Assembly (NCBI RefSeq): GCF_002775205.1
Contig: NC_036459.1
Coordinates: 16,972,312 to 17,036,311 of the forward strand
Direction of reading: 5' to 3'
Origin: Xiphophorus maculatus
Lineage: Eukaryota; Chordata; Actinopteri; Cyprinodontiformes; Poeciliidae
DNA: 64,000 nt
The notes under the pieces were generated by a model. That model made no database searches. It worked only from the letters and a program-made list of their open reading frames with translations, and was not told the DNA's origin. Of the stretch, positions 55,669-64,000 are shown one piece after another; position 1 is the first letter of the stretch, and each line of letters begins with the position of its first letter. A program made the translations under genes and the position numbers.

Positions 55669-56759
55669 GGTGTCACTTTTGAAGAATGCTTGTTCTGAAT
55701 AGTGCCTGTACACTTGGATCAGTGGTGTGGAATTCAAAATGACCTACTGTGAATGGGTACGCTGCTTTCCCGTTGAGTTACTGTGTTGACATATTAATGT
55801 TCCATGAGTACATTTTATGCACTGTGCAAATTATTATCACCCATAATAATATTGGGTAATTATTATGCAAAATAACCCCACAGTAAGTGATGTCCTCAGT
55901 CTCACTTTCAATTTCCAGCATCCAGAAGCGAGTGACTGTCAAAACAGTCAGTGGCAATCGAGCTTCTATGGCGCTCATCTTGTTCCTGCTACAGCCTCAA
56001 ATGCAAGGTAACAAAAAGTGATGTGGGAGACTTATTTTTTTGCAACATCAGGTCTTCCTACTTTATTAAAACAAAAGGGAAAAAAGCAGTAGAGTGAGAT
56101 GCGTATACAGGCTGTATGTGGAAAAGCACTAAAAATAATTTGTGTTTAGATTAAGAAAAACAACATAATTAATCACATAAATTTTAACATTCCCAGTTCC
56201 ATACCTCAGTGGCCAGAGAAAGGTACAAAATCTCCCTGTGGGTTGAAGCTACTGGTGGGGAGCAGCAGTAATAAAAACTAAAACTCATGCCAATATTATT
56301 TAAAGAACGTTTCCTTCACACCAATTTGTGTGTCCATGACAAAAGCAAGTGGTTGAAATCAGCTCAAGCATCGTGTGTGTGTGTGTGTGTGTGTTGACTT
56401 AGCTCTTTGCTCTATTTGCCTAATCCTCTTGCTTCACTAATGCAACTCCGACACATCCGACCCCGGCAACCCGGTAGTGCCAACCAAACATTCACTTTGC
56501 TGCGTTCTTCTTCATGACTATCCCCACTTGTCTCTGTGAGGAGAGTCGCTTGGACTAGTATGTGATTAAATAAAGATTAGACCTTATTCCCACAAACTTT
56601 TCACAGATAAACCCGGAGAACCTGATTTTTATTTTATTTATTTATTTTTTGCCACATTTTGCCGAGCTACTACCAATAACTTTTACAAACATTAATGGGA
56701 TTTTAGAAGGCAAGCTAACAGAGTGGTGGAGGGAAATCATAGTTTTCCCAAATCTCTTG

Positions 56760-57395
56760 GTGTACAGGTCTTTTCACTCTGATACTCCTAAATAAAACTC
56801 AGAGCAACCGACTCCAACTCCAATTTGTTTGCTTAGAAAATCTGGTTAATTTGGGGGGGTTTGAATCCGTAATCTAACTCTGATTTGCCTACAAATCTAC
56901 ATCTCAATAAGGTTGAAATGAACTCTGGTGTGATTTGAATACACATGTGACTGAAAGTGGGAAAGCAGGAAGCAAGCGAAAGCACAGGGCATTCTGGGTA
57001 AACGCAAACACACAAAACAAACATGCGAGTCTAGCGCTAGCGAGAGAAATGCTAGCTTTGGTCTTTTACCAAAGAGAAAAGAGAAACCCTACAACTAATA
57101 ACATCTGGTTGTAGGATTTCAGTGTCAGTTTACTGTTTAACATTTTGTGAACTCTGTGTCTTCTTCAGAGGCTTCTGTGTCGTTTCTTTTAACACAAAAA
57201 AGAAACAGCGCCACCACAGGCGAGAAGGGGAACAGGTTGCCTAGAGGGTTTGTGTGCTTCTGCAAAACGGGGGCTTAACGTGTTTGAAAACAAATCCATG
57301 TCACACTTTTTATTGATGAAAATGTTTGTATTGCTAGTATAATTTCTATTCTACTTTCCACTTACGCACCAAGTTGTACTGGACTATCAGAAATC
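56760..57395. mobile_element. MITE-like DNA transposon, copy 3
   Basis: It shares gaactctggtgtgatttgaa, cacagggcattctgggtaaa, gcgccaccacaggcgag and gtactggactatcag with copies 1 and 2. The ends are more decayed than in those copies, so the borders are approximate. Confidence 0.55.
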
Positions 57396-58329
57396 AAGCA
57401 TGCATTGCTTCTGCGGTTGCAACCTGCTAAAATGTAGAAAAGTTCAAGCTGTACTTTTGCGACGTACTACAGAATATTCCATTCTTCTTCGTGGTTCAAC
57501 CTGAACATATTTATACCAATTTAAAGTCTAAAAACACGTGGCTTCTTCCATCACATGCATTCTGAAAAACCTTTATTCCCTCCTTCTCTGACTCACAACT
57601 CAAAAGACTTCTAGAAATGTCTCGAAGTTGGACATGACAGATCTGAAACACTCCAAATAAACAATGCACCAAAATACAAATAATCTGAGTCAGCCTTTAC
57701 CAGATGCTGAAAGTCGGACCTGAAGCTAATGAATGATGGTATTCGTGGCTGACGGCCGACGTGCCCCTTCCACGTGTCCCTTCCCCAGCTTTTGTTTTCC
57801 CTCTGCTCCAGATGCTCTCTTGTGTGATCTGACCTCAAACATCATTCCTCTGTGTCCTCCCCATCCGCATATCTATTTCAGTTGCCACTCGCTGACGCGC
57901 TGTACCACAACTGATTACCTAATCCCCTCAGCTCTGTCTCTGCTTGCGTAGGAGATGTCCCCCAAGCAAACACATGAAGCCCTGGGTATATTGCCTACAA
58001 CCTCTGGAGTTTTCATTTACAAACATGAAGTCAGTACCATTTAGACACACCATGTACGTCTTATGTTTGCATTCTTTCATACACAGAAGCACAAAGGTAC
58101 TTTCTCTCTCAATTAACTAACAGCTTTAGCTTCAACTGACAGAAGATAATCTGCCCAGGTAAATAGAGCACAAGCTAAAACGCCTACGTCACTGTTGCAG
58201 CAGACAGTGTAAAGTGACCTGGAGCTTTTAATTAGTGTAACCAGGGGGACTACGGGCCAGAAAAACCTGTAAGGTTATGTTTTGCAAGCAAACCAAAGTC
58301 CCCTCTAGTCCAGGACTTGATAACAGAGT
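57396..58329. other. Non-coding, nothing recognised
   Basis: No gene, RNA or repeat could be supported. Minus-strand open frames here could hide the missing first exon of the sushi gene, but none shows a clear signal peptide joined to a phase-compatible donor. Confidence 0.35.
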
Positions 58330-58842
58330 GTGTGTTCCACAGGTGTGGCTTTAACCTGTTCTTCTCCAGTCAACCCGGGCCAGATTTGTCTCCATCCTGC
58401 GCAGTTCCTCCCCCATTTTTTGGAACCACCTCAGGGGTGGCACAAGCCGAACCAAGCCGGGTACTGCATACAAGCCATTTGATTGGCAGCAGACTGCATT
58501 CGTTGATTGGCCCGTGGATTTACGTCAACACCTCAACCACCATTTTCAGCGAGACCATACTGGCGAAAAGTTGAGCTGCAAGTTGACTATTCCGTGGTCG
58601 AACTTTGAGGTCCAAACGTTTTCGTCAATTGTGGCGGAAGAGCACATACAGCGTCAACTGGACTTGGAAAACCCGCAACGATCAAATATTCTGAGAGACT
58701 TCGGAGGAACTAGTGTAAACTAGCCAGGAATGTCAACTACAGTACAGCTCCTCCTCGTTCTTGGCCCGCCCACGTTCCCACATTCCAGCCCATGTTTCCA
58801 CCCATATTCACATCCACATAGTGAGGAACCCACCTCCAAAGT
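58330..58842 (+). repeat. Dispersed repeat, copy B
   Basis: It shares tgtggctttaacctgttctt, cagcagactgcattcgttgattggcccgt (split phrase) and catagtgaggaacccacc with copy A inside the Tc1 relic at 48,440-48,830. It is longer than copy A, so one copy carries an internal deletion or the other an insertion. Confidence 0.65.
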
Positions 58843-60270
58843 GCCCATCTCCAAAAACATTAATATTAATCTCCATGGCAACTACTAATTTGTGGAAACG
58901 TAACTGCAATGTTGACAAGACTCATACGCCAGCGCTTATTTCACATGCCCAATTAGACACGACCATCTTGTTTCCAGCCAGTGATTAGCCTTCATCGCAG
59001 TTGCAGACGGAAATGCTTACTCGTTGGCTTGTGAATTAATTTTTAACAGATCAGTCAAAAAAATGCATCAGGAAAAGGGGGAAAAAACATATTCAAGTTG
59101 CAGGAGAAGCAAAACAGTGATGGTCTCCATGGTTAAATAATAAACTTATAGTGAATATTAAAGGCATTTTTTGTTTCAAGTTCATTAGCTTTTTGCTGCC
59201 ACACTTGTAGAATGAAGATTCCACTTTAACAGAACCTGCCTGACAAAATATAAAGTAGAATAAAAGATGTGTTTTTGGACACATTATGGCCCCAAAACAA
59301 AGTCATTGATATCAATCTGTCTTCAAAGGGTTCCAAAGCCAGTTCTAAGGTTTTGGAAACGCACTGAAAACCTTGATCTACCAATGGAAAACTCACGGAA
59401 CATTGTTGAACTGACTAAATCGACTTTTACTGCACTAATAGACCGACCTTTAAAGTTTCACTTAAAATGTCATACAAGGTGACATTGCTGGCATGGTGGT
59501 AGAGTGAGACCCACATGTTCAGAGGCTATTAGTCCATGAACCAGCTGTCTGGGGTTAGATTGCTAACCTTGCTGCCTGTTTCCTGTCTGAATATCATGAA
59601 TAAAAATCAATGTTTCCACGTAACAGAAACATGGATTGAGGGTTGATGCAATAATTGTGGCAAATGTGTCTTATACAGTCCATCAACCTGAACTGTGGCA
59701 TGTTAGTATACAACTTTCTACGCAAGTTTAACCGTGCTACATCTTTACCTTCCTGGCTCCTGCAATTCATTTAATTTCTCGCTGCCTCACCAAAGTGAGG
59801 AGGGGCAAGGCTCATTTCAGTCCCTCACTAAGTGTCTTTGTTCAGGAGCCACTTTTAAACTGTGGGAAGGTAATAACGAAGCAGAGTCACTGCCAACGGC
59901 TATATTGGATTGACAGACAGCAGACAGAGGGACGTCTTTGTCCGAAGCTCTCCAAGCCGGCGGGGACCTGAAGTGACGCCAGTGTGAGCTGCTGACATAA
60001 ATACCTCCGGCACTGTTGGGGCATTTACATATGTGTGTTTATGTCCGAAGAAATTCTACCCGCCATTCAGGCCGGCAGAAATCCCAACGCTGTCGTTTAA
60101 AGGGGGTAGGAAAGTTGGATTTTTTTCTTTTTCTTTTTTTGCTGTAAAGGTTATTTATAGGGATGAGAAATTGCTACCAACTTAAAAACTCACAATTCAG
60201 TAAACTTGTCACCACAGATCACAAGTTCTGGACTAGAGGCCACTAACTAAACCCTACTTATGATTCTTGT
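58843..60270. other. Non-coding; possible promoter-like patch
   Basis: Mostly AT-rich and featureless. A GC-richer patch at about 59,880-60,080 might be a promoter for the minus-strand sushi gene or for something outside the window, but it has no decisive motif. Confidence 0.3.
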
Positions 60271-60274
60271 TGGA

Positions 60275-60333
60275 AAAAATCCTGATCCTGCAGGGTTTGC
60301 CAGTTTTGCAAACCCTACAGGATCAGGATTTTT
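60275..60333. repeat. 26-bp inverted repeat (one mismatch) with 7-base loop
   Basis: Arms 60,275-60,300 and 60,308-60,333 are reverse complements except for one position (C/T). The stem core is cctgatcctg...agggtttgc, the loop cagtttt. It is by far the strongest snap-back structure in the window. It could be a recent microinversion-type duplication, a MITE remnant or an RNA hairpin; nothing in the flanks decides. Confidence 0.9.
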
Positions 60334-60599
60334 CCTGTCAAAGAGACTGTATTGGCTGCTGCAGCTTCCTGTCTAAGTAACATCGCCTGCTCTGTGGTGT
60401 GCCAGAGGATATTGCTGTAAATTTTCCACATCTCTCAGAGGCTCGACAACCCTTTAAGCTGCCACAGTTGAAAAATCCTTTCCAGATTATGAGCGTTTCC
60501 GGTTGGGACATGGACAAAGGAAAACCTGTCCATCCATGCTTTCGGCTCATCCATAGGGTAATTAGCTTTGTATAACTTCACAATTTAAGCTTATGGTTA

Positions 60600-60903
60600 A
60601 AGTTCAGTTACAACGCCTACAAAAAAGTATTTCACCCCCGTGGATGTTTTACCCTTTTGTTGCCTTTACAAATCAACCAGGATCAACAAAATTGGGCTTT
60701 TTTAAAATAAAAATAACTCAAGTATCATAGCGAAAACTGATTTCTACAACAATATGGCAACTAAAAACATAACATCTAACATAAAATAAGGGGTTGCATA
60801 AACAATCACCCCCTTTAAAGTGACTGACCTAATTTGACAGAGGTCCAACTAACTGGTGCTAGTCTCAAGATGAGCAGAGTGGAAATCACTTGAGTGCAGT
60901 GAG
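60600..60903 (+). mobile_element. Tc1-like element, left part only
   Basis: The left end reads caacgcctacaaaaaagtat followed by cacccccgtggatgttttacc, as in fish Tc1 elements. It continues through tgacctaatttgacagaggt and ends abruptly where the hAT element starts at 60,904. The rest is not found on the other side of that element. Confidence 0.6.
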
Positions 60904-60944
60904 CAGGGCCGGATTTAGGAGGATGGGGGCCCCTGGGCTAGAGT

Positions 60945-61022
<78 letters not shown>
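60945..61022. repeat. Poly-A run followed by TA microsatellite
   Basis: About 32 A residues are followed by about 22 TA units, inside the left end of the hAT element. Likely unstable in length. Confidence 0.97.
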
Positions 61023-61025
<3 letters not shown>

Positions 61026-61775
61026 ATGTGTTTTGTTTTAGAGGATGAGCAGAAAATGACCGAACAGTAAGTTTTGACAACTTACAACTTTAATAAGCCA
61101 GTTGTCACAAACTACAAACAACTCTGAACTCTTTTCTAGAAAGACTAAACCACATGTTGGGGTTGAAACTAGAATATGATGCTTGCATCACAAAATAAAA
61201 TCACTGAATAGTTATTGTTGCCTGGACTTCAACACAAACTATAAAACAGATTGAGTGCAAGAAGGTGCAATGCTCAAATATACTTTTACAAAGCAAAGCG
61301 AGTAAAACAATATTTATACAAATATCCCCAGCATTTACAAGTAAATTTAAGTACAAGTGGAATATATCAAAACTCAAACTTTTTCTTTGGTTTTAAAGTT
61401 CTTGGTAAATAGTGGAGGAAATAAATGTCAAAAAAGTGCTTCTCTGCCAGTCAGACAGAACATGGATATAAACAATATCTTCTGGAAAAAAGAGATCAGG
61501 CATACTATAGTTTTCAGAGAATATCCTGACCCAGGTAAGTCCAAAGTGCTGCCCTCTGAAGGATTTTTTACAGCCCCCGGTTCTCAATAAAAGCAGATGA
61601 ACAATTTTCATCTTCTAGACCAAGGTTTTTACAGAGAACATCTTGAAAAACACGAAGAACAAAATACAGATTTCCATTTATTAATGACACTTTTGCATTC
61701 AACTTCTCTGTAGGAACTCGAACCACAAACACGACCTACATTTACTCAAGCGCAAACCAAATAAGAAAACAATAC

Positions 61776-62826
61776 TCAACCCTGAAAAGTTTGAAACTTT
61801 GCCATTTTTACTTCACTCACTATTTGTGATAGAACACGATCACCCATCAGCTGAATAAATTCCTCACGTGTTTGGGAAGAAAGATGTGAGGGTTTCCCTG
61901 AACCTGCATTTCCATATTTCTCTATGTGAGACTTCAGAAAAGGATCAAACTCGCTGATTAACTCCAGTATTCCCAGATAATTCCCATTATCAGTTCTTCC
62001 AAATTTGTCACTGGCTCCTCTCAGAGCCAGTCCCCTCTCTGCTAAAAACCTGACAACAGACACAACTCTTCTCAACACTTCAGTCCAATATGAACACTCT
62101 GATTCAAATTGTTTCTGCAGTTCTGTGTCTATCCTCCCGCTGGCTGCTGCAAGTGAAACATATTTCAGCATTGCTTTTCTACGATGTTCGCTGTTTTCAT
62201 GCTCTCTCATGCGTTCAGTTGCCTGGTTCCAGTCACTGAAACCAGTCTCAAAGTTTGACTGAGTATTAGCATTGCTGAAAATGCGGCATGCAAAACAAAA
62301 CGCAGCTCGGTGGATGGAGAGTAGAGCAGCCACGGTCTTTCGATGTACTCACCATTTAACATCTTGCGTTTAAAGTGAGATTTGGAGAAGTGACGCTTTT
62401 GATGCTTGTCCACCCGTCCTGATGCTTGAAAGCCAACATTCATATTTTGACAGCTCTCCGGTCCTCGCTCAGTCCAGTAAGCTCGCACGGACTCGTCAAT
62501 TTCCCCCCAATGCGCCGGATCGGTACTGGACGGATCCACAGTCGTCTTTCCATCTGCGGAAGAAGATCCCGCTTCCACCGACTCTGACTCCACAGACGCC
62601 AGTCCAGCCACCGACTCAGTCACGGTTAAAGGTTCTGGCTGGATCTTAGTCCCGGTGTTAGCATAGCTAAGGGTTCGAGGAGCGGGGATAACGATGTTTC
62701 TGCTCCATCTCCGCTAACAGGTTGAAAAAAGCCTGTCAGTTTAGGCATTTTGTTTGTCGCGATGCTCTTTTTCTTTTCTCTTCCTTCTTTTCTGCGCTCC
62801 GCTGTCATATTTTCTGTTGTCCGCCA
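61776..62826 (-). pseudogene. hAT-type transposase remnant (TTF-type zinc finger / ZMYM1-like N-terminus)
   Basis: The minus strand starts near 62,808 with MTAERRKEGREKKK then KMPKLTGFFQPV; a frame change near 62,640 leads to a Ser/Glu-rich linker and DESVRAYWTERGPESCQN; a second frame change near 62,315 leads to FCFACRIFSN (the Cys pair of a TTF-type zinc finger), GFSDWNQATERMREHENSEHRRKAM, FLAERGLALRGASDKFG, NGNYLGILELISEFDPFLKSHI and a final VSEVKMAKF. The sequence then leaves the family just where the catalytic domain should begin. Order and motifs are those of DUF4371-containing hAT transposases. Two frameshifts and the deletion make it non-functional. Confidence 0.8.
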
Positions 62827-63089
62827 TTGTAAACTAATATTCCCGTGACGCTCCTCCTCCCCAATGCGTAAGATGCGTCAAAAGTGGACCAATAACAAGC
62901 AAGCATTCAAGATGGACGTTTGCCAGAACAAATTGGAACATTTTTCATCGGTGCTGGCAAAATCATCGTAGTCATTGATTAAATTCTGACACTATCCATT
63001 CACAAAATTATAAAACATCCTTCGGGGCCCCCGAAATGCCGGGGCCCCGGGCTGCAGCCCCGGTAAGCCCCTGCTAAAATCCGGCCCAG

Positions 63090-63525
63090 CCGACAGGACT
63101 CGCTATGAAGCCCGGGAGATCAGCCGGGAGACCAACGGGACTTGCCACGAACCCCTGGAGGCAGGCTGCGAGACCGACAGGACTCGCTATAAAGCCCTGG
63201 AGGTCAGCCTGGAGACCAACGGGACTCGCTATAAAGCCCTGGAGGTCAGCCTGGAGACCGACAGGACTCGCTATGACTGCCCCGGACTGCCTTCGGGGCG
63301 AAGGCAGTCTGGGAGACTGACAGGACTCGTTACGAAGCTCTGGAGGCAGGTCGCGAGACCAACAGGACTCGCTACTAATCCCTGAGGTCAGCCCGGAAAC
63401 CAACAGGACTTGTTATGAAACCCCAAAGGCAGTCCGGGAAACCAACAGGACTCGTTACGAAGCCCTGGAGGTCAGCCTGGAGACCAACGGGGCTCGCTAC
63501 AAAGCCCTGGAGGCAGGCCGGGAGA
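63090..63525. repeat. 42-bp minisatellite, about ten units
   Basis: Units have the form ccgacaggactcgctataaa + gccctggaggtcagcctggaga, 42 bases each, with units starting ccgacagg and ccaacggg interspersed. One unit is expanded by a gcctt/aaggc-rich insertion near 63,275-63,315. Since 42 is a multiple of three, frames stay open on both strands (minus-strand 14-residue repeats such as GLQADLQGFIASPV). It begins exactly where the hAT right terminus ends. Confidence 0.85.
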
Positions 63526-63616
63526 CACTGCTAGCCCCAAGCATCTCATCTGATGCCTAACTAAAATAAAAACAAAACTAGAGTTCATAATATAACTCTA
63601 TGATCTGGCGACAAAG

Positions 63617-63800
63617 GAGACCAGAATTCGATGGCCTCAAGTTCCCGTGGCACCGCAGTCCTGCGGGCCTCAAACTCTCCTGCCAACATCTTTCAAGCGT
63701 TAAGCTCTTCCGCCATCAGCCCCCAAGTGTCAAGCTTCCCCTGACACCACAGTCCTGTTGTCCTCAAGCTTTTCTGCCATCGATTAAAGCTTGGAGCCCT
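63617..63800. repeat. Weak second tandem pattern
   Basis: Phrases such as accgcagtcctgcgggcctcaa, accacagtcctgttgtcctcaa, ctcctgccaaca, cttccgccatca and ttctgccatcga recur at irregular spacing, suggesting a decayed second minisatellite next to the 42-bp one. Confidence 0.45.
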
Positions 63801-63816
63801 CATGACACTTCTTAAT

Positions 63817-64000
63817 TTAGAACTTCAATCTTTCATACCAATACCTGAGAGTGTCAATACACATTTTCAGAAGTTTATTGGAGAAGCCTCCGATCACACG
63901 ACTCAATACTGGCGGCTGCACCTGTGGCTGGTCTGAAACTGATTGAATGTCTTCGTGGGTTTCCTCTGATGGCTGCTGGTTCAGCTGTTCCATTCTGACC
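63817..64000 (-). CDS. Open reading frame reaching the window edge, unidentified
   Basis: On the minus strand a frame is open from the window edge to TAA at 63,817-63,819. It includes MEQLNQQPSEETHEDIQSV, a Gln/Pro stretch (SDQPQVQPPV) and a helical-looking end SRVIGGFSNKLLKMCIDTL followed by RYWYERLKF. A splice donor (CTCTCAG|GTATTG) occurs near 63,856, so this may be an exon of a gene lying to the right, or a piece of a mobile element. I do not recognise the family. Confidence 0.3.
   Translation of the reverse strand, partial: VRMEQLNQQPSEETHEDIQSVSDQPQVQPPVLSRVIGGFSNKLLKMCIDTLRYWYERLKF

Larger units (their letters stand above)
60904..63089 (-). mobile_element. Internally deleted hAT-superfamily transposon
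   Basis: The left terminus CAGGGCCGGATTTAGGAGG and right terminus (reverse complement) CTGGGCCGGATTTTAGCAGG are terminal inverted repeats, followed on both sides by GGGGCCCC-rich sub-terminal sequence. Between them lies the N-terminal part of a transposase on the minus strand. No matching 8-bp target duplication remains (GCAGTGAG left, CGACAGGA right). Much of the transposase C-terminal region is absent, and an A-run plus TA microsatellite occupies the left end. Confidence 0.8.

Noticed and set aside
55778..55978. Minus-strand MSAIEARLPL open frame as the first exon of the sushi gene
   Set aside because: Orientation and position fit, but there is no convincing signal peptide or clear donor ending in phase 1.
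60886..61080. Open frame of Ile-Tyr and Phe repeats
   Set aside because: Artefact of the A-run and TA microsatellite.
63090..63525. CRISPR array
   Set aside because: Units are contiguous and similar throughout with no unique spacers, and the host is a vertebrate.

Overview
The window is nuclear DNA from a bony fish (teleost). It has vertebrate-type split genes with GT-AG introns, long AT-rich non-coding stretches, CA, TA and GT microsatellites, and teleost-type interspersed repeats: Tc1/mariner relics, a hAT relic, tRNA-like SINEs and non-LTR tails ending in GATT or ATGG repeats. The species cannot be named from this sequence alone. I see no bacterial, viral or CRISPR content.

Layout, left to right. 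The last coding exon of med21 (Mediator subunit 21) lies at 704-883 on the + strand. From 0.9 to 6 kb there are mainly decayed transposons. A GC-richer block at about 6.05-6.4 kb with three evenly spaced inverted CCAAT boxes is the likely stk38l promoter. stk38l (NDR2 kinase) is complete in 13 coding exons, 14,547-18,759, +, 463 codons. The next 9 kb hold its 3' UTR and an intergenic stretch, including a 1.5-kb degenerate tandem repeat (23.8-25.4 kb) and a compact group of circadian-type motifs (two CACGTG E-boxes, a RORE, a D-box) at 25.90-25.98 kb. bmal2 (arntl2), a bHLH-PAS clock factor, follows in 17 coding exons, 28,154-43,774, +, 611 codons. From 44 to 50 kb there is a Tc1-like relic with a second repeat inserted in it. 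On the - strand, 50,291-52,191 encodes the last four coding exons of a single-sushi-domain membrane protein resembling SUSD3; its first exon was not found. The right end is repeat-rich: tRNA-like SINE, third copy of a MITE, a strong 26-bp inverted repeat, an internally deleted hAT element with terminal inverted repeats (60,904-63,089) and, directly next to it, a 42-bp minisatellite.

The order med21 - stk38l - bmal2 in one orientation matches the mammalian MED21 - STK38L - ARNTL2 block, which supports orthology beyond the protein matches. The genes do unrelated jobs (transcription co-activation, NDR kinase signalling, circadian transcription, probable membrane adhesion or signalling), so this is conserved synteny rather than a functional cluster.

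Both full-length gene models were assembled by hand from splice signals, phase and family similarity. Both give uninterrupted reading frames whose length is a multiple of three. UTR limits, transcription starts and repeat-family names are inferences. I did not find an unmistakably new system. The best candidate for something new is the E-box/RORE/D-box module 2.2 kb upstream of the bmal2 start codon.
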